From: Gautieria morchelliformis
Taxonomy: Eukaryota; Basidiomycota; Agaricomycetes; Gomphales; Gomphaceae
DNA length: 64,000 bases
NCBI GenBank assembly: GCA_015179125.1
Contig: WHVA01000466.1
Span: 26,968 to 90,967, forward strand
Direction: 5' to 3'
This document shows, piece by piece, positions 43,738-54,840 of the stretch. The position numbers were made by a program, and so were the translations under genes. Position 1 is the stretch's first letter; every line of letters starts with the position of its first letter. A model generated the notes under the pieces. That model was not told the origin of the DNA and made no database searches. It was given only the letters and a program-made list of their open reading frames with translations.

Positions 43738-46700
43738 GAAGATCAAGCTCATAGGACGACCCCACACACTTTTCTTAACCAGCCTTCATCTCAGCCTATG
43801 GCAGACCAACTCCCAGACGCATACTGGGACTCCCTGGGTGACCATGGGCCATTTCTTCGAGGCCTCCTTTCCAGCCAAGCACAGCAGCTGCAGCAACTTC
43901 AACTGCAGAATCAGGAACTGCACAGTCAGATTGTTAACGTTCACGACCACTTAGCCAATGCTGCCGCCAACGCTGCTGTTGCTGCTGCTCAAGCCCTTGC
44001 GCCCTCAGTACCTCACAGTGTCCCTCCATCTACTCACTCTATCAAAGCAGCGGAACCGGAGAAGTTCAATGGAGACCGTGCAGAGACTGAAGGGTTTATC
44101 AGGTCTATCAGATTGTCCATCGCTGTCCAGCCGGCATCCTTCCCAGATGAGCGCACAAAGATCCTATATGCTCTTTCCTTCATGACAGGAGGCTCTGCGG
44201 AGATATGGGCACACAACGAGACACAGGCTGTCATTGATGGCACCTCCTCTATATCCACTCTGGAGGGGTTCATTAAACGTGTGGAGGAGGCCTTTGGTGA
44301 CCCAGATCGTGCCAGAACGGCTCACACTAAACTGCATGACCTTAGGATGGCGTCAGGAATGTCGGCAGATGAATACACGGCTCAATTTGAGATCCTGGCA
44401 GGCAGGACAGGCTTTAATGATGAGGCACTCGAGGATGCCTATGCTCGTGGCCTTCCAGCAGGTATCCTTGATAAGATCCACGCCCAGCCCTTTCTTCCAT
44501 CCAACCTCAAAGCCTGGAAGGAAGCAGCCTGTCAGATTGACCGCAATCATCGCCGTCTGTTAGAGGTCAGGAAGGCACAGACACCTCATGTCCCTAATCG
44601 CCCTCCTCCTGCCCGTCCACTCCACACTCCTGCTACGGCTCCTGTTGTCACAGCACCACCCAGTAATGCGACACCTATGGACATTGACTCATCCCGCCGC
44701 CGCACCGAAACACGGACCTGCTACAACTGTAAGAGACCTGGTCACATTTCACCAGACTGTCCTGAACCTCGCAAGCCACGAATCCGCGCAAACCTCACGG
44801 AGGCGGACATTGCAGCAATTGTCTCTAAATCTGTGGCAGCGGCGATGGAGGAACCCAAACAGAAGGTGGAAGCCCCTGTCCAAGATGAAGGAAAGGGTTT
44901 TTAGGCCAGTCAGCGGTGAAAGACATGCCCCGCTCGACGAATCGGTTTTCAGTTCTCGAAACATGTACAATAGGGATCACAGGCGATATGATGCATCCTT
45001 CTCCTATCCCTGATCGAACTGAAACCAAACCAGCCATGCCAAAAACCCAACCCATCGCTCCAGTTGCTAATGCAAACCTTCCAGTCCCTCTATATGTCCG
45101 TACTGCTGACCTCCGCCGATGCACCAAAGTACCTCTCAAGGTCCACTCCGTTGACACAGGGCATCCACTTGCAATTGACTCCCTCCTTGACAGTGGTGCT
45201 ACAGGGATGTTCATGATGTGGAGTTTGTAAGGGAACACAGACTTCGGACCCGTCCCCTACCCCGTGCCATCCCCGTCTACAATATTGATGGGACCCCAAA
45301 TGAGGCTGGCTCAATCAAGGAAGAAGTTGACCTCATTTGCACCTTTGGGGATCATACGGAACGTGCCACATTCTCCGTCACGAGCCTTGGACGACTTGCC
45401 ATCATTCTTGGTCACACATGGCTTGTTGAACACAACCCAGAAGTTGACTGGCGTACAGGAGATGTGAAGATGACACGCTGTCCCAAGTCATGTGGGGGCA
45501 GACCTGTTGTCAGAGGGCCCACAGTCGAAACTGTTCCAGAAGAGAGTGTAGATCAAGAGGAGGTTCCCATACAGCACACCCGCTCCCTACTTGAGGAAGG
45601 AGACAGGACCTTTGTCATCTTTGTGAATGAGAGTCCTGAAATGATTGGCGCAGGCTGGACTGTCTCCCAACAGCTTGCTGAACGGGCCAGCAAGTCTGCA
45701 CCAGTCAGATCCTTCGAGGACCTTGTCCCCAAACCATACCAGGAGTTCAAGGATGTGTTTTCTAAGGAGTCATTTGACCAACTGCCTCCTCGAAAGCCCT
45801 GGGACCATGCAATTGAGCTCACTCCAGGTGCACAACCCTTCAGCACAAAGGTTTACCCAATGTCACCGGTTGAGCAAAGGGAACTGGATAACTTCCTTGA
45901 GGAGAACCTGAAGAGCCATCGTATCCGTCCTTCCAAGTCACCTATGGCATCTCCAGTCTTCTTTGTGAAGAAAAAGGACGGCAGTCTTAGATTTGTGCAA
46001 GACTACCGGAAGCTCAATGATATAACAATCAAGAATGCCTATCCTTTGCCCCTTGTTCCAGACATCATGAATAAGATTGCTGCTGGAAGGGCTAAATACT
46101 TCACAAAGCTTGACATTCGCTGGGTACGCATAAAAGAGGGAGATGAGTGGAAGGCAGCCTTTCGGACAAATAGGGGCCTGTATGAACCTCTAGTCATGTT
46201 CTTTGGACTCACGAACAGCCCAGCAACCTTCCAGACGATGATGAATGACATCTTCAAGAGTCTCATCGATGAAGGGGTTGTGGTGGTGTTCATGGATGAC
46301 ATTCTCATCTTCACAGAGTCGCTTGAAGAACATCGTAGGATTGTACGACGTGTCCTTGAAATCCTCCGGGCCAACAACCTGTACCTCAAACCTGAAAAAT
46401 GCCTATTTGAGCAACTAGAGGTGGAGTATCTCGGCCTCATCCTCTCTCAAGGACAGGTTGCCATGGACCCAGTCAAGGTTGCAGGGGTGCGGGACTGGCC
46501 AATACCACGTAACGTCACTGAAGTCAAATCATTCCTTGGTTTCATCAACTTCTACCGTCGATTTGTGGAAGACTTCTCACACATTGCAAAGCCCCTCAAC
46601 CAGTTGACAAAACAGGATGCCCAATGGTCTTGGGATCCAAATGGCCCAGAGCAAGCGTCCTTTGACAAGCTCAAACTCCTCATCACCTCAACACCGATCC

Positions 46701-48906
46701 TTGTCCTCCCTGATCAAGACAAACATTTCCGTCTTGAAACAGATGCCTCAGCCTATGCCACAGGAGCAGTACTGTCCCAGCTATGTGATGATGGCAAATG
46801 GCGGCCTGTGGGGTTTGTCTCCAAAAGCCTCAATGATGCTGAACGCAACTATGCCATCCATGACAAGGAGCTTCTTTCTGTGATTCGGGGATTAGAGGAA
46901 TGGCGCCACATCTTAGAGGGAACAAAGCACAAGATTGAGATTCTCAATGACCATCAGAATCTCACCTACTTCCGCACTGCACAAAACCTGAACCGTCGTC
47001 AAGCACGCTGGTCACTCTACCTCTCTCGCTTTGATTTTGAGCTGATCCATCGTCCTGGTCGTCATTCAGCCAAGCCTGATGCACTCTCACGACACGTGGA
47101 TCATAAGCGGGGGGAGGAAGACAACCAAAATCAAGTCTTACTTACCCCTGACTTGTTCCACATCAAGGCGAATCCTCCAGAGGCTGGCGCGCAGTTAGTC
47201 CCAGGTGAAGGTGATGCTTTCCTCAATCGAGTAAGGAACTGTGTAGACCGGGATGAAAAGGTTGTCAAGGCTCTCAAAGAACTGGGCTCCTCTGGAAATT
47301 TGCGAGGAGAAGAGTGGTCTGAACAGGATGGGCTTGTCCTCTATCACAACAAAGTGTACGTGCCGCTTGATGCAAAACTACGACATGACATAGTGAAAGC
47401 GCACCATGACATCCTCTCACCGGTCACCCTGGTCGTTGGAGAACCACTGAACTAGTTGCTCGGAGTTACTGGTGGCCTGGGATGGGACGTTACATTGCAA
47501 AATACGTGAAGGCCTGTGACCTGTGCAACCGGACAAAAACCTTCCCTGCTTCTCCCATTGGCAAGCTTCTACCAAACCGTATCCCAGACCGTAGATGGCA
47601 GGTTATGTCTGTTGACTTGATCGTAGAACTGCCTACCAGTCATGGCTATGATGCTCTCCTTGTTGTCGTCGATCGCCTCTCAAAGCGTGCACATGTCATT
47701 CCCACCACTTCAGATGTAACTTCGGTGGGAGTTGCCCGACTCTTCCGTGATCATGTTTGGAAACTTCATGGGCTCCCTGAAGAAATCATCAGTGATCGAG
47801 GCACACAGTTCATCTCCCAGTTCATGCGTGAACTGAACAAACTTCTTGGTGTCAAAGTCGCTGCCTCTACTGCTTATCACCCCCAAACTGATGGACAGAC
47901 TGAAAGGGTTAATCAGGAGATTGAGCAATACCTTCGACTATTCGTCAACCAGCGTCAGGATGATTGGTTTGAATGGATATCCTTGGCCGAGTTTGCCTAT
48001 AACAACCGAATCCATGCCTCAACCCAGACTACACCCTTCATGTTGGACAGTGGCCAACATCCAAGGCTGGGACTGGAACCAGTTCGGGAAACTCGACTCG
48101 AGGCCCTGGATGAGTTCACAACACGGATGGAAGCGGCCACAAGAGAAGCTCGTTCGGCCCTGTCCAAGGCAGCAGAGGACATGGCACGCTTCTATGACGT
48201 GCACCATAAAGCAGCCCCAGTTTATAAGCTTGGTGACAAGGTCTGGCTCAATGCACAAAACATCACAACCACTCGCCCAATGAAGAAGCTAGACCACAAG
48301 TGGCTAGGCCCCTACACTGTTAATAAGGTGGTCTCACGAAATGCCTATGGTCTAAATCTTCCTACATCCTTTGGTCGCACACATCCAGTGTTCTCTGTCG
48401 TCCTGCTTCGGCCATATGAAGATGACCCAATCCTTGAACGTCATGCCCCTCCACCACCCCCCCCTGTCATACGGGATGGAGGCGAAGAATATGAAGTTGA
48501 AAGGATTCTAGACAGCAGGATGTTCCGTGGAAGGTTGGAGTATCTCGTGCGCTGGAAGGGCTATGGAGCTGCTGACGATCTCTGGCTACCAGCGAAAGAT
48601 GTCTCTGGGGCAAAGCGACTCGTTAAGAATTTCACCGACAGAACCCAGAGGCACCTCAACGTATCTCAGCAGCCACATATATGTCCCTCCCCTTCCAGAG
48701 ATTTCAGAACTTCACAGAACCTTCCAGGCAAACTCTCTTCGACTGGACAGCAGGCAGGGCTTCTACTTATGATGTCAAGGGTCCAGAACCCCAAAGATAA
48801 GCGATATCGGCCTCCGCCTAACCAATTCATTCCGATAAGCTATATATCCCCTCTCCACCTGTGACCGCTCACTTCCACTGCATCGACCCCACCACATCCA
48901 TCAACC

Positions 48907-49461
48907 ATGTCCTCGCCCGCCATTGAGCTTGTTGCCCTCCCCAGCTTCACCCAAAACCTCTCTGACCTGCCAAACATGTCACGTGTCGATCCCACCCTCC
49001 TGCACTTCTCCGGCTTCTCGTCATCCAGAGCAGCCAGTGAAGCCAAGCTACAAAGGATGCTTGACTGCCGTGATCTCGACGTCGCATGGTCTTCAAAGTG
49101 GTCCGTCAGCTCTGAGGACCTCACACCAGCGGAGAGTCAGGCGCCCACTCGCCCTGCACTCGCATTCCTCAGACCCCGACACAGACGAGAGAAAACGTAC
49201 TACGTCGGCGACCCTGTCTTCCTCAACGATGGAACCCCCCCTTGTGGAACTCCCTACACTTTCGAAGGCTGGGTGGGGCGGCGTTTCCGTAACATGGCAG
49301 GAGAGCGAATACGTCGAGCAAGGTTTCGAGGGCCGCACTTGCCCATGAACCCCAATCCCCCTGAGCTCATCATTGACCTGCGTTACCAGGAAGGGAAGGG
49401 CCAGGAGAGATGGTGGTCCCGCCTGTGGCATACTTGGAAACGATGTCTCGGTGGATGTTGA
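48907..49461 (+). CDS. Extra ORF of Gypsy G2 between chromodomain and 3' LTR
   Basis: 184 codons, ATG 48907, stop just before the 3' LTR region. It starts MSSPAIELVALPSFTQNLSD; the middle has LLHFSGFSSSRAASEAKLQR. The second half reads like a small beta-rich domain: KTYYVGDPVFLNDGTPPCG and TFEGWVGRRFRN, ending in a Trp-rich basic tail (RWWSRLWHTWKRCLGG). No known domain is recognised. The intact frame in a very young element suggests it is expressed or was recently. It could alternatively be chance coding in GC-balanced sequence. It is not related by eye to the E-family accessory frames. Confidence 0.5.
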   Translation: MSSPAIELVALPSFTQNLSDLPNMSRVDPTLLHFSGFSSSRAASEAKLQRMLDCRDLDVAWSSKWSVSSEDLTPAESQAPTRPALAFLRPRHRREKTYYVGDPVFLNDGTPPCGTPYTFEGWVGRRFRNMAGERIRRARFRGPHLPMNPNPPELIIDLRYQEGKGQERWWSRLWHTWKRCLGGC

Positions 49462-49514
49462 GGGCTAGGTGGCAGCTGTGCTTGTCGGGACGACAAGCAT
49501 TGAGAGGGGGGTGA

Positions 49515-49896
49515 TGTCAGGGTTCACGCATTTCCTTCCACAAGTTTCTATTTCCTTCCATGAGTTTCCATAACCTTCCGTCACATTCTGTCACATGTCA
49601 CATTCTGTCACATGTCACATTCTGTCACATTCCGTCACCTTCCGTAACCTTCTACAAGTTTCCGTCTCCCCTATTATGTAAGCCTTGCCAGCACTATAAG
49701 ACTGTAGCCTGTGTGGTGGCGTTTCCTCAGCTTGATCTCTGAGGATACCCACTACACAGGCAAGTCCCCATGTATCTATCGTTGGTAGAGTTATAAACTG
49801 AGGATACCCACTACACAGTTGGTCATTGTCCTAGTATCGGCTCTTATCTCCTTGAGTATCTTTGGTTGTGGCTTCGTCATTAGTGTTGCCCTCACA
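49515..49896 (+). repeat. 3' LTR of Gypsy G2
   Basis: 382 bp, one additional 17-bp CACATGTCACATTCTGT unit relative to the 5' LTR, no other difference seen. Confidence 0.92.
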
Positions 49897-49901
49897 GTGG
49901 T

Positions 49902-50464
49902 GCTCTGAGGCATCAGCACTTCCTGGCATTGACGAGGCTCGACCATTGATCTGTCAAGCCGAATAGGTCGAGTAGCCTCGCCCTGAGAGGTGATGCAACC
50001 CCTTTGACCCGGGGCGCAAGGGCCTTCAACCACATCCAGACGTCCATGTCATCTAGGTTGAAGGTGCCATCCATGTTGTCACGGATGGCTGATGGGATTC
50101 CTTCAGGGTTGTGTATCCAACCCTTTAGGATAGCCGCGATGTCGTGCGGGGTACCGCCCGCTATCACGAGACAATCCCTTTTGGGATTGCAAGTGCATTG
50201 TTCGCGCTCGATGTGTTTGAATACGCCGATCATCTTGTGCGTACACGTGAGCTGAGGCGTTTCTTTTGCCTGCACTATGAGTTCGACGAAGCGTGGGTCG
50301 TCAAGCGGGCAGACGTTGTACCATTGAGTACGACGCTGTTGGGCCGTCCCTACCGGCCGTGGTAGGAGGCCCGTCTCGGAGATCGGTGGATCTCCGAGTG
50401 GGATGAGCGTCCCCTCCCCTGGGTAGGGAGGGTGAACTGTCCCCGCCGGTGGAGGCAGGGCCAT
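49902..50464 (-). pseudogene. Accessory frame 2 of Gypsy E1, N-terminal side of the G2 insertion
   Basis: It reads PPYPGEGTLIPLGDPPISE, GWIHNPEGIPSAIRDNMDG, DVWMWLKALAPR and LFGLTDQWSSLV. The same landmarks occur in E3 (4122-5390), and the GWIHNPEGI part in E2 (8262-8457). The Trp-rich core conserved over three copies suggests a folded domain under past selection. No family recognised. Confidence 0.6.
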
Positions 50465-50486
50465 GCCAGGCCCGATGTACTGGGCC

Positions 50487-51245
50487 TCAATCTGTGCTAT
50501 CCGCCGTTGAAGGGCGGGGTCGTTGACAGTGCAACGACGACACCACTAGGTAAGCGCTAATCGCGCTTTCCCTGGCAATGGCTAGCCCATTGACAGTGTT
50601 GGGGGTCCCGCGCAATTTCTTGCACTTTTTCTTTGGCTGCTCTGCCAGCCGCTGTGCCCTTTCCGGGTCGTACGTCTTCCAGATGGACGAGTCTGACTCC
50701 CATCCTTCTGGGACGCCGTATGCAGAGTTGGAAGGCGCGCTATGCCCTTCCATCGTTGTCGTCGTCAGGATCGGCACCGACAATTGGGACGCTAGCCCCG
50801 ATGTTGCACGCACCGGCAAAGGCGCCATCGCATGAGGTGATGATGGCCCGGCCACTGGGTCAGCGGCTGGGTCATGGCGCGGCCTTTTTGAGGCTGCGTG
50901 GGTGAACTTGAGCTGGAGCTGGGCTGCACTCAGCTGCTCCTCAAGTTCTTTTATTCTGGTGCGCTTGGTTTCGAGCGCGTTGTCGCGGTCTTCGACCGCG
51001 CGTTCCAACTCCTTGACCTCCTTCTTGAGGTCATGGATGTCCCAGAGGGGCTCCTCCCACACGTCACACGCAATGGCCTTGGGGAACCATCCACAGGCTG
51101 CATCTACGGTGTCGCCGATGTCTTCGTCCCACAATTTGACCTTGCGGGTGCCTGTCGCGGCCCTTATGTGCGTGGCGTAGTCCATGCACGTTGCACAATC
51201 GTCCGGGTGGACGATGGTGAGGGCGTCCTCCCATCCCACGATCAT
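50487..51245 (-). CDS. Accessory frame 1 of Gypsy E1, coiled-coil protein
   Basis: A 252-codon open frame downstream of the integrase/chromodomain on the element strand. It begins MIVGWEDALTIVHPDDCATC and contains KLWDEDIGDTVDAACGWFPK. It then has a strong heptad region (LKKEVKELERAVEDRDNALE, TKRTRIKELEEQLSAAQLQL) and ends in a low-complexity, basic tail. No enzyme motif. Ty3/Gypsy elements usually need no gene in this place; extra frames here are known from some lineages, where they may serve packaging or silencing control. That is analogy only, and function is unknown. Confidence 0.55.
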   Translation of the reverse strand: MIVGWEDALTIVHPDDCATCMDYATHIRAATGTRKVKLWDEDIGDTVDAACGWFPKAIACDVWEEPLWDIHDLKKEVKELERAVEDRDNALETKRTRIKELEEQLSAAQLQLKFTHAASKRPRHDPAADPVAGPSSPHAMAPLPVRATSGLASQLSVPILTTTTMEGHSAPSNSAYGVPEGWESDSSIWKTYDPERAQRLAEQPKKKCKKLRGTPNTVNGLAIARESAISAYLVVSSLHCQRPRPSTADSTD

Positions 51246-51481
51246 CCAGTGCTCCTGGTCTACTGGAGCACGGAGAATATCTGCGGCCCCCTGTCTTGGG
51301 GCCGTTGCTCACGCTGTGGACGTTGACGGATCAACGTCCATCCCATCTTTGGGGGGCATCATCTTCGTGGGGATGATGGTGGTTAGCTTCCAAGAAGCGA
51401 TGCGCCCTTGGAAAGATCTGAGGTGAAAATTTAACTGCGCCGTGGCTGGCGCGTCACGTGGTATGCACGTGACAGACACGT

Positions 51482-54400
51482 CTAGCGGCGTCTGGGGAGG
51501 TCGCGTGGCTTGCTCACCCCCCGAAGCTCTAGATAGCTATCTAGGGCTTCAAGGTCCTTGCAGGACGACATGGGTTCCCATGTCACGTCGCCTAGGTTCC
51601 AACGGACCTGGAATTCCAGGTCCGTCAAGTTTATCCATCGATGTGCGATAATCTCGTCGACGAGCCACTCCTTGTCGTCATTCGCTCCGAAGTCATAAAA
51701 TGACTTGGCCTCATGACAAGGGAACAATTCGACGTTGTTAGCCTCATATCACCGTACGAGGCTTGAATGGAAGACCAGTGAAATGTGACGGCTTTTCAGC
51801 TCGTCAGGAAGATCAAGGGTCACTGTCAAGGTGTCGTTGTGAGCCTCGACAACGCGGTACGGCCCGATGTACCGCGGGACTAGTTTTCTGGCTCTTCCTT
51901 TCAGGAGAGTTAGGTTTTGTGTCGAAAGGTAGACGCGGTCGTTGGCCGTGTACCTGTTGCTCGCCATACGTTTCTTGTTTGCATGAAACATTTGCGTCAC
52001 TCGATGCTCTATGATTGCATCGTGTGCCACCATCAGGTTCCATTTTGCCTGATGTGCGAACTGGGCTACCCCTTTGAACAGGGTGTCCACGGCTATGGGG
52101 AGGTCTATCTGCGGCATATAGCCGTGGTTCAGCTCGAAAGGTGCGAACCCTGTGGTCGCGCTGACGTTGCTGTTGAGGGCGACCTCAACCATTGGGAATT
52201 TCAATGCCCAATCCTTCTGATCCTCTCTGACGACCGCACGCAATATCTCGCCGATCGAGCGGTTTGCCCGCTCGGTTGCTCCATCCGTTTGGGGATGGAA
52301 GGCAGTTGACATGAGGAGCTTAGTCCCCATGAGTCGCTGTAGTTCACGCCAGAAGATCGACATGAACTTCGAGTCTCTGTCCGAGACGATGGAGTCGGGA
52401 ACTCTGTGGAGTCGAACGACCTCCTTCAGAAACAGCCAGGCTACTCCCTTGGCTGACACGCTCGGCGTGGTTGGTATGAGGTGTACAAGCGACGTTAGTT
52501 GGTCGATGACTACCATCAGGTAGTCACAGTCGTTGGATTTGGGCAGGGGCCCCATGAAGTAGATGCCAATCGACTGCCACGGCTTATCCGGAATGGGTAG
52601 GCTGTGTAGTAGGCCTTTGGGCCGTTGTGGTCCGGTTTTCGTCATCTGACACCTCACGCACGATGTGCAGAATGCTTCTATGTCTGGGCTCATGCCCGGC
52701 CACCAATATGATCTTCGAATGTAGTTTGAAGTCTTCACATGTCCGTAGTGGCCGACTATCTGATGTGCCCAATCGATGATGATTTCGATCAGCTTCCTTC
52801 CCCCTTGAAGAACAGAGCGAGGGATGGCAATGACGTCTCTTTTGAGCTGGTTCTTAGTCCAGATCAGCCCATCCCTGATCCCAAATCTCGGGTGTGCGTC
52901 CGGGTGCGCCATGATTTTTGTGAACATGGTGTCCCTGTGGTACGTGTAGGACCTTAGACAGGTCTATGCCTTGCTTGACGCCCTGGTGCAGGGGCGCGCC
53001 GTCATTCCCTGCGGCGATGACTCTGATGTCATCATCGTCGCCGTCGCATGATGCGGCGACGTTCGTGGGCTCTGGTGAGCCCTCGTTTAATGTGGCGGAT
53101 TCCATTACTCTCGCCTCTGTCTTCTCAGCGAGGCGTTTAGAGTGTCTTGTCGCCGCTGTTCGCAGCTTGATATACCAGTCGGTGGGCAACAACTCACCGT
53201 CCGGGTCTAAATGCGCATCTGCATTCACGAAGACGTGGTCCGGGTGATTGTCATCACTCATGTCATTCTCGTAGTAGCACGACAGGCAGTCCACTACCTT
53301 GTTCTCTACACCGTCAACATGAACGGTGTTGAAATTGAACCGGGAGAGAAACTCCCACCATCTGACCTGGCGGTCAGATAGGCTCTTCTGGGTCTCAAAG
53401 TACTCAAGCCCTTTGTGGTCTGTGACGAGGGTGAACCTTCGCCCCAGCAGTTTGTCCTCCCATTTCATGAGAGCCTCGAGCACCGCGATCGTCTCGTGCT
53501 CGTGAGTCCGGTAGTGTTGCTGAGCAACGCTGAACCTCTTTGACAAGAAGCCGGCAGGTCGACAGGTTTTTCAGTCAGGACCTTGGCCGTAGACCGCACT
53601 GACGCCGGCTTTCGACCTGTCAGTGATCACCCAGATCGGCTCTGGCACCTTGCGTCTACTGGACGCAGGATCGGGGCCTTACAGGCCAACGCTTTAATGC
53701 TTTGCCAGCATTTGTCTAGTAGTGGAGTCCATTCGAATGGACGGTTATTACGCGCACAGCCCGATAGTGGGGTGGTGTATGCGCTAACATCTGGCATGTA
53801 GTGTGCCAGATACTGTACCAGCCCGAGGAAACGCTGGACGTCGTTGAACGTCCATGGCCTACACCACTCGCGGATGCGTTGCATCTTGTGCTCGTCAGCA
53901 TGTACCCCTCGGCCATCGATGATATGGCCGAGACACTCCATTCGGATGGAATAGAGGTCCACCTTTTTCTTGCTCAGAAAAGGTGATTCTTCCTCAGTCT
54001 GTCAAAGACAATGTAGAGGTGCTCTTCATGCTCTTGTATTGAGAGCGAGAATATGAAGATGTCGTCCATGTATACATGGACGAAGCGACCTATGCAGTCG
54101 CAGAAAATGGCTGTCATCAGCCGTTGGAATGTTAATGGGGCATTACAGTCCCCCATCTGTATCACCTGGCTCCTGAAGGTGCCAAGGATCGTGGCAAAGG
54201 CAGTCTTTGCTACATGATCCAGATGGATCTGGATCTGCTCGTATGCTTCTGACATATTGAGTTTTGTTCGATACCAACAGCGAGCCATGTTGCTGCAGAT
54301 GATATCCTGATCCGGGAAGGGCGTGATGTCCTTCACCATGTTTTCGTTCTGCTGGCACAGATCGAAGATGGTTCCCAATGTACCGTTCTTCTTCGGCACA

Positions 54401-54830
54401 CACAGCATGGGCACAGCCTGCTGCGCGACTGCCGGAATCCACCACTTTGCAGTGGTGTATCATTCTATCTTAGCCAACAGTTCCTCTCAGAAGTGTTTGG
54501 GGCATTTTGGTAGTCGATACTGCATGTGCTTGTTGGGATCGATGAGGTTGATCTCATGGTTGATCTCCCGTAGTGGCGGGAGTTCTAATGGAATTCCACT
54601 GACTAAGTCAGTGATTCGTTCCATCCATTCCTCGCGGAGGCGAGGAAGGTCATCATCCGTGAGGATGATGGTGGTGGTTGGCTTAGAAGCCATTAGGCGC
54701 TGTGTGCGTCTATTAGCTCCCGCGGCGTGTGGAATCACTTTCCTCTTCCCCATCGCTTTCACCGTTAGGTGAGAGTGTCTCTCCCTACGGTTGTAGGGTG
54801 AGTTCGAGGATGAGTCGTCCCGCAACTCGT
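51482..54830 (-). pseudogene. Polymerase region of Gypsy E1: RT, RNase H, integrase, chromodomain
   Basis: Minus strand: reverse transcriptase about 54800-53980 (VYMDDIFIFSL), RNase H about 53950-52950 (TLVTDHKGLEYF), and integrase 52927-51749. Integrase shows HQIVGHYGHVKTSNYIRRSY, CTSCVRCQ, SDRDSKF and TDGATERANRS. A chromodomain-like end follows at about 51680-51500 (HRWINLTDLEFQVRW). In this group chromodomains guide insertion to marked chromatin. Fossil, several breaks. Confidence 0.85.
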
Positions 54831-54840
54831 CCTCCTGGCT

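Larger units (their letters stand above)
43373..49896 (+). mobile_element. Ty3/Gypsy chromodomain element G2, very young
   Basis: 6524 bp, LTRs 43373-43737 (365 bp) and 49515-49896 (382 bp), 5-bp duplication GTGGT (43368-43372, 49897-49901). Plus strand: gag 43798-44904 with CCHC knuckle CYNCKRPGHISPDC; protease about 45100-45480; reverse transcriptase about 45900-46500 (VFMDDILIFTES). RNase H runs to about 47100, integrase 47380-48400, chromodomain about 48480-48650 (EVERILDSRMFRGRLEYLVR), and an extra ORF 48907-49461. Looks almost whole, with perhaps two or three breaks. Confidence 0.92.
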
